Program-made: the position numbers and the translations under genes
The notes under the pieces: generated by a model
What the model saw: only the letters and a program-made list of their open reading frames with translations
The model's database searches: none
Told to the model about the DNA's origin: nothing
Shown here: one piece after another, positions 28,020-37,403 of the stretch
Numbering within the stretch: the first letter of the stretch is position 1
Layout: every line of letters begins with the position of its first letter
NCBI RefSeq assembly: GCF_010977575.1
Contig: NZ_CP048812.1
Span: 1,116,001-1,180,000, forward strand
Direction of reading: 5' to 3'
Source of the DNA: Halomonas socia
GTDB lineage: Bacteria; Pseudomonadota; Gammaproteobacteria; Pseudomonadales; Halomonadaceae
Length of the DNA stretch: 64,000 nucleotides

Positions 28020-28349
28020 ATTGCCGATCTCGACTCAGGCCTTCGGGTGCGAAGATGGAGAGAGACAGTCTATTGAATTCATCGGTTACTCCACGGCTAG
28101 CGCTAAACAAGAGGATACTTTACTGGCACCTCATCGCTCGCGCTTGTTGTTGGTCTTGTGAACACTCACGCCAATAAATTGATAAGCCTATTGCATCGCA
28201 ACGTCAACCATTTTCCCACTAAATAACAACATGATAGGGGCTGCCGATATTCAATATCGCCAAAAACGATTGGCACTCAACAGGGTGAGTTAATATATTG
28301 GAGTTCGCGCCGCAAGAAACATCCCTCTTCAACAATAACAGGAGTCCTC
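28020..28349. promoter_or_regulatory. Divergent control region between lysR and pxpA
   Basis: No gene in these 330 AT-richer bases. It holds a perfect 15-base palindrome CGATATT-C-AATATCG at 28245–28259, a plausible LysR operator placed about 90 bases from pxpA. Further AAnAAnAA-like stretches occur at 28144–28151 (minus strand) and 28222–28229, away from start codons. Confidence 0.55.
28331..28338 (+). promoter_or_regulatory. Candidate Hfq/Crc CA motif upstream of pxpA
   Basis: AACAATAA, an exact AAnAAnAA match, sits directly before the AGGAG ribosome site (28340–28344) of pxpA. Binding there would block translation initiation. Confidence 0.55.
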
Positions 28350-29102
28350 ATGGCCATCCCCCTGCTCAACTGCGACATGGGCGAAAGCTTCGGCAACTGG
28401 ACCCTGGGCATGGATGCCGATGTCATGCCGTTCGTCGACTGCGCCAACATCGCCTGCGGTTTCCACGCCTCCGACCCGCATGTGATGCGCCGCACCGTGG
28501 CACTGGCCGCCGAGCACGGGGTACGCATCGGCGCCCATCCCGGCTACCCCGACCTGATGGGCTTTGGCCGCCGCTCCATGGCCTGCACCCCCGAGGAGGC
28601 CGAAGACCTGGTGCTCTACCAGGTCGGCGCGCTAGCCGGTATCTGCCAGGCCGAGGGCACCCGGCTGCACTACATCAAGCCCCACGGTGCGCTGTATAAC
28701 GACATGGCCCGCGCCCCGGCGCTGCTCGAGAGCGTAATGCGCGCGGTACGCGCCTACGACCCCAGCCTGCCGCTGATGCTGATGTCCACCGCCGATCCCG
28801 CACCGAGCCGCGAGCTGGCGGCACGCATGGGCGTGACGATCTGGTTCGAGACCTTCGCCGACCGCGCCTACGACGCCAACGGCCACCTCGCCTCGCGACG
28901 CCTGCCCAATGCCGTGCATCACGACCAGGCGACCATCGTCGCCCAGGCCGTGGCACTGGCCAAGGGCGAGCCGCTGACCGCCATGGACGGCACCGCCCTT
29001 CAATTGCCCAGCGACACCCTCTGCGTGCACGGCGACAACCCCGAGTCGGTGGCCGCGGTGCGCGCCATCCGTGAGGCCTTCCAGGCGCTGGAGAAGGCGT
29101 GA
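28350..29102 (+). CDS. pxpA: 5-oxoprolinase subunit A (LamB/YcsF family)
   Basis: 250-aa cytosolic subunit of the ATP-dependent PxpABC 5-oxoprolinase, which opens pyroglutamate to glutamate. Family motifs: [11 protein letters not shown] at the N-terminus, [17 protein letters not shown], and [12 protein letters not shown] in the middle. The start has AGGAG at 6 bases. First of three overlapping genes; pxpB begins with GTG in a GTGA overlap with its stop. A candidate CA motif and an upstream palindrome suggest both translational and LysR control. Confidence 0.95.
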   Translation: MAIPLLNCDMGESFGNWTLGMDADVMPFVDCANIACGFHASDPHVMRRTVALAAEHGVRIGAHPGYPDLMGFGRRSMACTPEEAEDLVLYQVGALAGICQAEGTRLHYIKPHGALYNDMARAPALLESVMRAVRAYDPSLPLMLMSTADPAPSRELAARMGVTIWFETFADRAYDANGHLASRRLPNAVHHDQATIVAQAVALAKGEPLTAMDGTALQLPSDTLCVHGDNPESVAAVRAIREAFQALEKA

Positions 29103-29803
29103 CGCCGCGTATCGACACCACCGCCATGGACGCCCTGATGGTGCGCCTGTTCGACGCCATCGATGAGTCCAACATGGCCTGGGTCATGGCCGCCGACCGC
29201 GCCTTGCGCGACGCCTTCGGCGAGGCGCTGATCGACCTGGTGCCCTCCTACACCACCCTGCTGGTGCACTACGACTGCCGACAGCTCGACCATTCGACGG
29301 CGCGCGCTCGCGTGCTCGTGGCCCTCGACGGCCTGGCGCCGGCCGACACCCAAGCCGGACGGCTGCACGAGATCCCGGTGTGGTACGACGAGAGCGTAGG
29401 GCCGGAGCTGCCGCGGGTCGCCAAGCGCGCCGGCCTCGACGTCGAGGCGCTGATCGCGCGCCACTGCGGCCACGACTACTGCGTATTCGCGCTGGGCTTC
29501 GCGCCCGGCTACGGCTTCATGGGCCTGGTCGATGAATCGCTGGCCACCCCGCGCCTCGAGACGCCGCGGCGCAAGGTCGCCGCCGGCAGCGTCGGCATCG
29601 CCGATCGCCAGACGGCCATTTACCCGCTGCTCTCCCCCGGCGGCTGGAATATTCTCGGCCGCACCGCGGTGCCGCTGTTCGAGTACGCGCGCCGCGGCGA
29701 ACCGCTGCTGCGCCCCGGCGACAAGGTCCGCTTCAAGACCATCTCACGCGCCGAGTTCGAAGCCGACGGCGGCGATACCACGCCCCTGGAAGAGCGCCCA
29801 TGA
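29099..29803 (+). CDS. pxpB: 5-oxoprolinase subunit B (KipI/allophanate-hydrolase-1 family)
   Basis: 234-aa subunit of the PxpB–PxpC pair that phosphorylates and completes opening of 5-oxoproline. Characteristic segments are [34 protein letters not shown] and [25 protein letters not shown]. The start codon is GTG at 29099, fixed by the 4-base overlap with pxpA. Ends by overlapping pxpC (ATGA). Homologues include the Bacillus sporulation-kinase inhibitor KipI, but the pxpABC context argues for the enzyme role. Confidence 0.93.
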   Translation: MTPRIDTTAMDALMVRLFDAIDESNMAWVMAADRALRDAFGEALIDLVPSYTTLLVHYDCRQLDHSTARARVLVALDGLAPADTQAGRLHEIPVWYDESVGPELPRVAKRAGLDVEALIARHCGHDYCVFALGFAPGYGFMGLVDESLATPRLETPRRKVAAGSVGIADRQTAIYPLLSPGGWNILGRTAVPLFEYARRGEPLLRPGDKVRFKTISRAEFEADGGDTTPLEERP

Positions 29804-30729
29804 GCGACGGCATCGTGGTCAAGCAGACCGGTCCGCTGGCGCTGGTGGAAGACGGCGGCCGATTCGGCGTACGCCACCTGGGGGTGACCCAGGGCGGCGC
29901 CGCCGACTGGATCTCGTTTCGCTGGGCCAACTGGCTGCTCGGCAACCCCCTCGACAGCGCCGCCTTGGAGATCGTCATGGGTGGCGGCCTGACCCTCGAG
30001 GTCGAGCGCGCCACGCGTTTGGCGCTAGCCGGCGCCGACCTCGCCGCCACCCTCGACGATGCACCGCTCACCCCCGGCAGCAGCTTCACGGTGCGCCCCG
30101 GCCAGCGGCTGGTATTCCACCAGCCGCTGGCCGGGCTGCGCGCCTACCTGGCGTTCCCCGGCGGCCTCACAGCCCCCGAGGTGCTGGGCAGCCGCGCCTG
30201 CACCGTGCGCGAACGGCTCGGTGGCCTGCACGGCGACGGCCAGCCGCTGGCCGTCGGCGACCGCCTCAGCTGGCCCGGCGAAGCGCCCGCCGAGCGCCGG
30301 CTGCCCGAGGGCCTCGCGCCGCACATGCCCAGCGCGGGCTACCGGCTGGCGCTGGTGCCCGGCGCGCAGCTCGCCCACTTCAGCGGTGCCAGCCTGTATC
30401 GCGCCTTCAACATGGCATGGCAGGTCGACAACCGCGCCGACCGCATGGGCGTGCGGCTCAGCGGGCCGGCACTGCGCTGTGCGCTGCGCGGCATGGTTTC
30501 GGAGGGCATTCCGCTCGGCGCGGTACAGGTGCCCGCCGACGGCCAGCCCATCGTGCTGCTCAACGACCGTCAGACCATCGGCGGCTATCCACGCCTCGGC
30601 GCCCTCACCCCCAGCGCCTGCGCCAGCCTCGCCCAGTGCCTGCCAGGCACCGAGGTACGCCTCGCAGCGCAAGGCCCCGGCCAGGCGCAGAAAGCGCATT
30701 TGCGCCAGCTGGCTGCCTGGAAGGCCTAA
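29800..30729 (+). CDS. pxpC: 5-oxoprolinase subunit C (KipA/allophanate-hydrolase-2 family)
   Basis: 309-aa partner of PxpB. N-terminal VVKQTGPLALVEDGGRFGVRHLGVTQGGAADW is the family opening; RADRMGVRLSGPAL and GAVQVPADGQPIVLLNDRQTIGGYPRLG are the conserved C-terminal features. Translationally coupled to pxpB by ATGA. Last gene of the operon. The adjacent TRAP transporter could supply its substrate. Confidence 0.93.
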   Translation: MSDGIVVKQTGPLALVEDGGRFGVRHLGVTQGGAADWISFRWANWLLGNPLDSAALEIVMGGGLTLEVERATRLALAGADLAATLDDAPLTPGSSFTVRPGQRLVFHQPLAGLRAYLAFPGGLTAPEVLGSRACTVRERLGGLHGDGQPLAVGDRLSWPGEAPAERRLPEGLAPHMPSAGYRLALVPGAQLAHFSGASLYRAFNMAWQVDNRADRMGVRLSGPALRCALRGMVSEGIPLGAVQVPADGQPIVLLNDRQTIGGYPRLGALTPSACASLAQCLPGTEVRLAAQGPGQAQKAHLRQLAAWKA

Positions 30730-30857
30730 TAAACGCTATATTTTTCAATGCAGTAAAGAATTTCAAGCATCTCGCGCCAGCTCCATGATGTGCATTTCAG
30801 ATAGCCTGTCGTGCGCCACGGTCATGGCATCCCGCCTGCGGATGAACCATAACTGTA

Positions 30858-30880
30858 GGGTCGGGCCATGTGCCCGACCC
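30858..30880. terminator. 9-bp hairpin between pxpC and the first transporter operon
   Basis: GGGTCGGGC and GCCCGACCC form a perfect stem with a CATGT loop, 35 bases before the next start codon. There is no T-tract; it could terminate pxpABC transcripts with Rho or attenuate the next operon. Confidence 0.45.
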
Positions 30881-30915
30881 ATGCGCCTATAACGACAACA
30901 GCGGCGGAGCCTGAG

Positions 30916-31671
30916 ATGCCAGAGGCAATCATCGAGACCACCGGCCTGACCAAGAGCTTCAAGGGGTTCAGGGCGGTCAACGACATTTCGTTCCAGGTGC
31001 TGCCGGGCACCATCCACGCCATGATCGGCGCCAATGGCGCCGGCAAGACCACCTGTTTCAACCTGCTCACCAAGTTCCTCAGCCCCACCAGCGGCCGCAT
31101 CCTGTTCAAGGGGCGCGACATCACCTCGCTCAAGCCTGACCAGATCGCCCGCCTGGGCCTGGTGCGCTCGTTCCAGATCTCGGCGGTGTTCGGCCGCCTG
31201 ACGGCCCTCGACAACGTCAAGCTGGCACTGCAGCGCCAGCGCGGCGAGTCCTACGACTTCTGGGGCTCGCTGCGCCGCCTCGATCACCACCGCCAGCGCG
31301 CCGAGCAGCTGCTCGACGACGTCGGCCTGGGCGACGTGGCCGACACCCCCGCCGCCGAGCTGCCCTACGGCCGCAAGCGCGCCCTGGAGCTGGCCACCAC
31401 CCTGGCCCTGGATCCGCAGGTGATGCTGCTCGATGAGCCGCTGGCCGGCATGGGCAGCGAGGACGTCGGCCGCACCGCCGCGCTGATCCGCCGCGTCGCC
31501 GAAGGGCGCACCGTATTGATGGTGGAGCACAACCTCGGCGTGGTCGCCGAGCTGTGCGACCGCATCACGGTACTGGCCCGCGGCGAGGTGCTGGTGGAGG
31601 GCGACTACGCCACGGTGTCCAAGGACCCACGAGTCATCGAATCCTATATCGGAGGTGCCGCCCATGGCTGA
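30916..31671 (+). CDS. ABC transporter ATPase, LivG type (system 1)
   Basis: 251-aa ATPase of the branched-chain amino acid/urea/aromatic (HAAT) importer class. Walker A GANGAGKTT, the LivG-specific LGLVRSFQISAVFGRLTALDNV, a degenerate signature LPYGRKR (usual for LivG), Walker B VMLLDEPLAGM and the VMVEHNLGVV H-loop. The start at 30916 has GGAG upstream; an in-frame Met at 30868 has no ribosome site. Overlaps the LivF gene by 8 bases. With genes up to 36568 it makes a complete five-component importer. Confidence 0.92.
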   Translation: MPEAIIETTGLTKSFKGFRAVNDISFQVLPGTIHAMIGANGAGKTTCFNLLTKFLSPTSGRILFKGRDITSLKPDQIARLGLVRSFQISAVFGRLTALDNVKLALQRQRGESYDFWGSLRRLDHHRQRAEQLLDDVGLGDVADTPAAELPYGRKRALELATTLALDPQVMLLDEPLAGMGSEDVGRTAALIRRVAEGRTVLMVEHNLGVVAELCDRITVLARGEVLVEGDYATVSKDPRVIESYIGGAAHG

Positions 31672-32392
31672 ACCAGCACTCGACCAGCGCCCCGTGCCGA
31701 TGCTCAGCATCCGCGGCCTGCAGGCCTGGTACGGCGAGAGCCACGTGCTCCACGGCATCGATCTCGAGGTGCCCGAGGGCCAGGTGGTGACCCTGCTGGG
31801 ACGCAACGGCGCCGGCAAGTCGACGACCCTCAAGTCGATCATGGGCATCGTGCCGCGCCGCCAGGGCAGTATTGCCCTGCAGGGCGTCGAGACCATCGCC
31901 CAGCGCCCCTTCCAGATTGCCCGCCAGGGGGTCGCCTTCTGCCCCGAGGATCGCGGCATCTACGCCACCCTGGACGTGCGCGAGAACCTCGAACTGCCGC
32001 GCCGCATCAACGCCAGCGGCCTGTCCACCGAGCAGATCCTCGAGCTGTTTCCCAACCTCCGCGAGCGCCTGCACAGCCCCGGCTCCAAGCTCTCCGGCGG
32101 CGAGCAGCAGATGCTGGCGATCGGCCGCATCCTGCGCACCGGGGCGCGGCTGCTGCTGCTCGACGAGCCTACCGAGGGCCTGGCACCGGCCATCGTCGAG
32201 CAGATCGGCAATACCATTCATCACCTCAAGGCGCAGGGCTACACCATTCTGCTGGTGGAGCAGAACCTGCGCTTCGCGATGTCAGTGGCCGACCACCACT
32301 ACCTGGTCGATCACGGCCAGGTGGTCGACAGCTATGACCGCCAGCGCATCGACCAGAACGCCGATGCGCTGCTGGCCCGCCTCGGCGTCTAG
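31664..32392 (+). CDS. ABC transporter ATPase, LivF type (system 1)
   Basis: 242-aa ATPase paired with the preceding LivG. Walker A GRNGAGKST, VAFCPEDRGIYATLDVRENL (LivF-type Q-loop region), signature LSGGEQQM, Walker B LLLLDEPTEGLAP and LLVEQNLRFA. The start at 31664 is set by GGAGG 8 bases upstream, giving an 8-base overlap with the LivG gene; a GTG at 31655 is less likely. Converges on the AraC-type regulator gene. Confidence 0.92.
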   Translation: MAEPALDQRPVPMLSIRGLQAWYGESHVLHGIDLEVPEGQVVTLLGRNGAGKSTTLKSIMGIVPRRQGSIALQGVETIAQRPFQIARQGVAFCPEDRGIYATLDVRENLELPRRINASGLSTEQILELFPNLRERLHSPGSKLSGGEQQMLAIGRILRTGARLLLLDEPTEGLAPAIVEQIGNTIHHLKAQGYTILLVEQNLRFAMSVADHHYLVDHGQVVDSYDRQRIDQNADALLARLGV

Positions 32393-32402
32393 GCCGACGG
32401 CG

Positions 32403-33248
32403 TCATTCGCGAGAGTGGTGGCGGAAATGCGACGGCGAGACGCCCTTCATGCGCTTGAAGGTCTTGGAGAAGGCGAACGGGCTTTGGTAGCCGACCCGCA
32501 CTGCGATCTCTTCCACCGGCAGGCTGCTGGTGGCCAGCAGATGGGCGGCGTGCTGCATGCGTAGCTGGGTCAGCTGCTGCATGGGGCTACGGCCGAACAC
32601 CTTGCGGCTGATGCGGCGCAGGTGCTCGCTGCTGACGTGGGCGATCTCGGCCATCTCCTCGATGGTCCAGTGCTTCTCGAGGGTCGGGATCACCGCGTCG
32701 AACACCGCCACGATGCGCGGATCGCGGCGCCAGGGGTCGGCGAAACGCGAGATATAGCGTTCGATGGTATCGCCCCACATCGCACAGCTGGCGGCATCGC
32801 CCTGGCCGTGAAACACCTCGCTGTAGAGGCCCAGGATGGCGTGCTTCATCGGCTCGGGGTCGAAGTGCTGCATGATCGGCGCGATGGTGCCCACCACCGA
32901 GCGCGGCGCGCTGGGCAGGTAGCGCACCCAGCAGTATTGCCAGCGGCTGTCGGGCACGGCGTGGAAGGCGTGCAGGCCATGTGCCGGGGCGAAGGACATC
33001 ATGTTGCGACGCATGGTGCACCAGCCGCCGTCGAGCAGCATGCGCCCCTCACCGCCCAGCGAGCCATGGATATAGGCGCCGCTGAGTCGCGTGCGCACGA
33101 TCTGGTAGGGCACCGCGGCATCGCCAACCCCGACGTGGGAGATATGCCGTTCGCGCAGCGCCTGGCAGTCGTCCACGCGCACAATCCACTGCCGGGTATC
33201 GTCCCCCACAATGTGGGTTTCGGATAGGTAGTCGTGCTCTGACGCCAT
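32403..33248 (-). CDS. AraC-family transcriptional regulator
   Basis: 281-aa activator. An N-terminal cupin-like ligand domain (about 1–165) is followed by the double-HTH AraC domain (about 180–281): IEEMAEIAHVSSEHLRRISRKVFG, then LPVEEIAVRVGYQSPFAFSKTFKRMKGVSPS. It sits between the ATPase genes and the receptor gene and is divergent from the receptor, so it most likely controls both transporter blocks and the enzymes between them. The start at 33248 gives the usual length; a Met at 33290 is an alternative. Neither has a strong ribosome site. Confidence 0.88.
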   Translation of the reverse strand: MASEHDYLSETHIVGDDTRQWIVRVDDCQALRERHISHVGVGDAAVPYQIVRTRLSGAYIHGSLGGEGRMLLDGGWCTMRRNMMSFAPAHGLHAFHAVPDSRWQYCWVRYLPSAPRSVVGTIAPIMQHFDPEPMKHAILGLYSEVFHGQGDAASCAMWGDTIERYISRFADPWRRDPRIVAVFDAVIPTLEKHWTIEEMAEIAHVSSEHLRRISRKVFGRSPMQQLTQLRMQHAAHLLATSSLPVEEIAVRVGYQSPFAFSKTFKRMKGVSPSHFRHHSRE

Positions 33249-33354
33249 GGCGGGATCACTCTTTTTGGCCCTTACTGATAGCAGCAACACATAACAGAAA
33301 CCGGCTGCTCAAGGCCAACTATAACAACAGTTACAACGAGCACAGGAGAACATC

Positions 33355-34587
33355 ATGCCAGCCAAGACCCCTTTTAAAGCCTTTGCGCTGTCGTCAATGG
33401 TGCTCGCCATGGGCGCCGCCTCCGGCGCCGTGGCCAGCAACGGCTTTTCCGACGACGTAGTGCGAATCGGCGTGCTGACCGACATGTCCGGCATCTATAC
33501 CGACCTTTCCGGCGAGGCCGCGGTGGAGGCGGTGCGCATGGCGGTGGAAGACTTCGGCGGCGAGGTCGGCGGCGTGCCGGTCGACGTCATCTACGGCGAC
33601 CACCGCAACCGCGCCGATACCGGTGCCAGCCGCGCCCGTGAGTGGTACGACAGCGAAGGCGTGGACATGATCAACGACCTCTCCAACTCCGGGGTTGCCC
33701 TGGCGGTGGCGGCGGTCGCCGAAGAACGCCAGCGCCACGCCATCGTCAACTCGTCCTCCAATATCGGGTTGACCAACGACTACTGCTCGCCCTATGTAAC
33801 CCACTACACCTACGATGCCCACTCGCTGGCCCACGGTACCGGCAAGTCGATCGTCGAGGACGGCGGTGATACCTGGTTCTTCCTAACCGTCGACTTCGCC
33901 TTCGGTATCGGCCTCGAGGAGCAGGTCTCCGAGGTGGTACGCGAGGCCGGCGGCCAGGTCGTGGGGGCGGCCCGCCACCCGCTGGATACCACCGACTTCT
34001 CCTCCTACGCCCTGCAGGCCCAGGCCTCGGGCGCCGAGATCATCGGTATCGCCTCCACCGGCGCCGATGCCATCAACGCCATCAACGCCCTGGCCGAATT
34101 CGGCGTCACCCCGGACCAGCGCCCAGCGGCCCTGCTGCTGTGGTACGACGACATCGTCAGCCTCGGCCTGGAGACCGCTCAAGGCCTGATGCTCACCAAC
34201 GCCTTCTACTGGGACGCCAACGACGAGACCCGCGAGTTCTCCGAGCGCTTCTACGAGCGCACCGGGCGCATGCCCAACATGGCCCACGCCGGCAACTACT
34301 CCTCCACTATCCACTACCTCAACGCCGTGGAGGCCGCCGGCAGCGACGACCCGGACGCCGTCTCCGAGCAGATGCGCGAGCTGGAGATCAACGACTTCTT
34401 CGCCAAAGGCGGTTATATCCGCCCCAATGGCCGCATGGTCCACGACCAGTACCTGTGGGAGGTCAAGGCACCCGACGAGTCGGAGTATGACTACGACTTC
34501 ATGCGCCTGTTGACCACCATCCCCGGTGAAGAGGCCTTCCAGCCGCTGGAGAACAGCACCTGCCACCTGCTCGACAACGACCAGTAA
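33355..34587 (+). CDS. ABC transporter substrate-binding protein, LivK/HAAT type (system 1)
   Basis: 410-aa type I periplasmic receptor. Signal peptide about 1–28 (cleavage near AVASNGF). DVVRIGVLTDMSGIYTDLSGEAAVEAVRMAVEDF is the family opening, and SSNIGLTNDYCSPYVTHYTYDAHSLAHGT is characteristic of the branch that includes urea-, amide- and aromatic-acid receptors rather than leucine-binding proteins. Two Cys pairs are possible (C145 and C404). The start follows an AGGAG. Ligand unknown; it should be the substrate of the locus. Confidence 0.9.
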   Translation: MPAKTPFKAFALSSMVLAMGAASGAVASNGFSDDVVRIGVLTDMSGIYTDLSGEAAVEAVRMAVEDFGGEVGGVPVDVIYGDHRNRADTGASRAREWYDSEGVDMINDLSNSGVALAVAAVAEERQRHAIVNSSSNIGLTNDYCSPYVTHYTYDAHSLAHGTGKSIVEDGGDTWFFLTVDFAFGIGLEEQVSEVVREAGGQVVGAARHPLDTTDFSSYALQAQASGAEIIGIASTGADAINAINALAEFGVTPDQRPAALLLWYDDIVSLGLETAQGLMLTNAFYWDANDETREFSERFYERTGRMPNMAHAGNYSSTIHYLNAVEAAGSDDPDAVSEQMRELEINDFFAKGGYIRPNGRMVHDQYLWEVKAPDESEYDYDFMRLLTTIPGEEAFQPLENSTCHLLDNDQ

Positions 34588-34673
34588 GTGAGTGAGGCCG
34601 CTGCCCGGGGCCACTCCGGGCGGCGGCATGTTACCGACCGTCGTCCCTTCGTTCTCTCTGCGAGCAGTCAATC

Positions 34674-35561
34674 ATGGATATCTTCGGTGTGCCCATTCAG
34701 GCCCTGATGGGCCAGCTCATGCTGGGTATCGTCAATGGCTCCTTCTATGCGGTACTGAGCCTCGGCCTGGCGATCATCTTCGGCGTGCTAAAAATCGTCA
34801 ATTTCGCCCACGGCGCTTTCTTCATGCTCGGCGCCTTCACCGCCTTCCTGCTGGCTCAGCACCTCGGCGCCAGCTACTGGACCACCCTGCTGGTCGCACC
34901 GCTGGCGGTGGCGCTGTTCGGCATGCTGTTCGAGTGGCTGTTCCTGCGCCGGCTGTACGGCCTCGACCCGATCTACGGCCTGCTGCTGACCTTCAGCCTG
35001 GTACTGGTGCTGGAGGGCGGTTTCCGGGTCGCCTTCGGCTCTTCCGGCCAGCCCTTCGTCACCCCCGAGGCGCTGCGCGGCACCCTCAATCTGGGCTTCA
35101 TGATCCTGCCGCTGTATCGCGGCTTCGTGATCATCGCCGCCCTAATGATCTGCCTGGTGACCTGGTTCGTGATCGAGCGCACCGCGCTGGGCGCCAGCCT
35201 GCGCGCCGCCACCGAGCGCGCCGAGCTGACCCAGGCCTTCGGCATCAACGTGCCGCGGCTGGTGACCCTGACCTACGGCGTCGGCGTGGGCCTGGCGGCG
35301 TTTGCCGGGGTACTCGCCGCGCCGATCTTCCACGTCAATCCGTCGATGGGTTCGAGCCTGGTGATCATCATCTTCGCAGTGGTGGTGATCGGCGGTCTGG
35401 GCTCGATCATGGGCGCCATCGTCACCGGCCTGGGGCTGGGCGTAGTGGAGGGCTTCACCCGGGTGTTCTACTCGGAGTTCTCCTCGACCATCGTGTTCCT
35501 GGTCATGGTGCTGGTGCTACTGCTGCGCCCGGCCGGCCTGTTCGGCCGTGAGGAGGGCTGA
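34674..35561 (+). CDS. ABC transporter permease, LivH type (system 1)
   Basis: 295-aa membrane subunit with about eight helices. LGLAIIFGVLKIVNFAHGAFFMLGAF is the LivH N-terminal hallmark; ASLRAATERAELTQAFGINV is the coupling region, and VVVIGGLGSIMGAIVTGLGLGVVEG follows. Lies 86 bases after the receptor gene and 2 bases before the LivM gene. Pairs with LivM as heterodimeric channel. Confidence 0.92.
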   Translation: MDIFGVPIQALMGQLMLGIVNGSFYAVLSLGLAIIFGVLKIVNFAHGAFFMLGAFTAFLLAQHLGASYWTTLLVAPLAVALFGMLFEWLFLRRLYGLDPIYGLLLTFSLVLVLEGGFRVAFGSSGQPFVTPEALRGTLNLGFMILPLYRGFVIIAALMICLVTWFVIERTALGASLRAATERAELTQAFGINVPRLVTLTYGVGVGLAAFAGVLAAPIFHVNPSMGSSLVIIIFAVVVIGGLGSIMGAIVTGLGLGVVEGFTRVFYSEFSSTIVFLVMVLVLLLRPAGLFGREEG

Positions 35562-35563
35562 CC

Positions 35564-36568
35564 ATGCATCTGCGCTCCCTGACCTGGCCATTGCTGATCG
35601 TCGGCCTGCTGGCGCTGATAGCCGTGCCTTTCTTCCCGCAGCTGGTGTACTCGGTGTTCGTCATGAAGACGCTGTGCTTCGTGCTGTTCGCCTGCGCCTT
35701 CAACCTGCTGCTGGGGCATACCGGCATCCTCTCCTTCGGCCATGCCGCCTTCTTCGGTAGCGGCGCTTATATCACCGGCCAGCTGGTCAAGGCCTACGGC
35801 GTGCCCACCGAGCTTGGCATCCTCGCCGGCGGCCTGGTCGCGGCGCTACTGGGTGCGGTGATCGGCGCCCTGGCGATCCGCCGCAGCGGCATCTACCTGG
35901 CGATGATCACCCTGGCGATATCGCAGCTGGTGTTCTTCTTCTTCCTGCAGGCGCCCTTCACCGGCGCCGAAGACGGCCTGCAGCGGATTCCCCGCGGCAC
36001 CTTCCTCGGCGTGATCGACCTCAACAGCGATACTGCTCTCTACTACGTGGTGCTGGGCATCGTCGGCGTTGGGCTGTGGGTGGTGTGGCGTACCGTCCAC
36101 TCGCCCTTCGGCCAGGTGCTGCGGGCGATCCGCGAACACGAGCCGCGAGCCATCTCGCTGGGCTATCCGGTGGCGCGCTACAAGGTGATGGTGTTCGCCC
36201 TCTCCGCGGGGCTGTCCGGCATCGCCGGCTCGCTCAAGGCGATCATCTTCCAGCTCGCCGCACTCTACGACGTGCACTGGCACACCTCCGGCGACGTCAT
36301 CCTGATGACCCTGCTGGGCGGCATGAACACCGTGCTCGGCCCCGCCGTGGGAGCCGCCATCGTCTCAACCCTCAACCACTACCTGGATCCGTTCGGCGCC
36401 TGGGTCACAGTGATCACCGGCGTGGTGTTCATGGCCTGCGTGCTGACCTTCCGCCAGGGCGTGGTCGGCGAGCTCGGCAAGCTGCTGGGAACCCGCCGCT
36501 CCGCGCCACCCCAGCCACCGGCGACTCGCCCTTACAGCACAGGAAAACCCCATGAGCCAACTCGATAG
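35564..36568 (+). CDS. ABC transporter permease, LivM type (system 1)
   Basis: 334-aa membrane subunit. [25 protein letters not shown] and [33 protein letters not shown] are LivM features; the last helices [16 protein letters not shown] precede a hydrophilic tail. Its 3' end overlaps the start of the TIM-barrel gene by 17 bases, so transport and enzyme genes are one transcription unit. Confidence 0.92.
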   Translation: MHLRSLTWPLLIVGLLALIAVPFFPQLVYSVFVMKTLCFVLFACAFNLLLGHTGILSFGHAAFFGSGAYITGQLVKAYGVPTELGILAGGLVAALLGAVIGALAIRRSGIYLAMITLAISQLVFFFFLQAPFTGAEDGLQRIPRGTFLGVIDLNSDTALYYVVLGIVGVGLWVVWRTVHSPFGQVLRAIREHEPRAISLGYPVARYKVMVFALSAGLSGIAGSLKAIIFQLAALYDVHWHTSGDVILMTLLGGMNTVLGPAVGAAIVSTLNHYLDPFGAWVTVITGVVFMACVLTFRQGVVGELGKLLGTRRSAPPQPPATRPYSTGKPHEPTR

Positions 36569-37378
36569 AACCACCTTGATGGCGCGCTTTCGTGACATGG
36601 CCGAGCGCGGCCAGCCGATCATCGGCGGCGGTGCCGGCACCGGCATCTCGGCCAAGTGCGAAGAGGCCGGCGGCATCGACCTGATCGTGATCTACAACTC
36701 CGGGCGCTACCGCATGGCGGGGCGCGCCTCGTCGGCCGGCCTGCTGGCCTACGGCAACGCCAACCAGATCGTCCAGGAGATGGCGCTGGAGGTGCTGCCG
36801 GTGGTCAAGCACACCCCGGTGCTGGCCGGGGTCAACGGTACCGACCCCTTCGTGATCATGCCCAAGCTGCTGCGCGAGCTTAAGGATCTGGGTTTCTCCG
36901 GGGTCCAGAACTTCCCCACCGTGGGCCTGATCGACGGTACCTTCCGCATCAGCCTCGAGGAGACCGGCATCACCTACGCCCAGGAAGTGGAGATGATCCG
37001 CCAGGCCCATGAGATGGGCATGCTGACCACGCCCTATGTGTTCTCCGCCGAGGAGGCGGTGGCCATGACCGAGGCCGGCGCCGACATCATCGTCGCGCAT
37101 ATGGGGGTCACGGTGGGCGGCACCATCGGCGCCGCCTCGGCCAAGACCCTCGACGAGTCGGTGCGGCTGATCGACGAGTGGGCGGCGGCGGCGCGGGAGG
37201 TGCGCGACGACGTGCTGGTGCTGTGCCACGGCGGACCCATCGCCACCCCGAGGACGCCGCCTATGTGATGCGCGAGAGCAAGCAGTGCCACGGCTTCTAC
37301 GGCGCCTCGAGCATGGAGCGGCTGCCCACCGAGATCGCCCTCACCGAGCAGATCCGCCAGTTCAAGGCCATCGCATGA
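36552..37378 (+). pseudogene. PEP-hydrolase-type TIM-barrel protein (Tm-1 C-domain family), copy 1, frameshifted
   Basis: Paralogue of the protein at 39056–39889, nearly collinear throughout: [70 protein letters not shown]. The frame breaks at about 37250, where copy 1 reads CACCCCGAGGAC. Adding one base restores the collinear ending through [16 protein letters not shown] to a stop at 37378, giving about 275 aa. As written, translation stops at 37268 after a foreign PRTPPM. Either the gene is broken or one base of a short C/G run was lost in sequencing. Family PF09370 is related to the PEP mutase/isocitrate lyase barrel; its reaction is unproven. Confidence 0.8.
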
Positions 37379-37403
37379 GCCACGCCAACACAAGGAGCAC
37401 ATC

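Noticed and set aside
28144-28151. AACAACAA on the minus strand upstream of lysR
   Set aside because: It lies about 125 bases from the lysR start, not near a ribosome site, so it was not counted as a CA motif; likewise 28222–28229.
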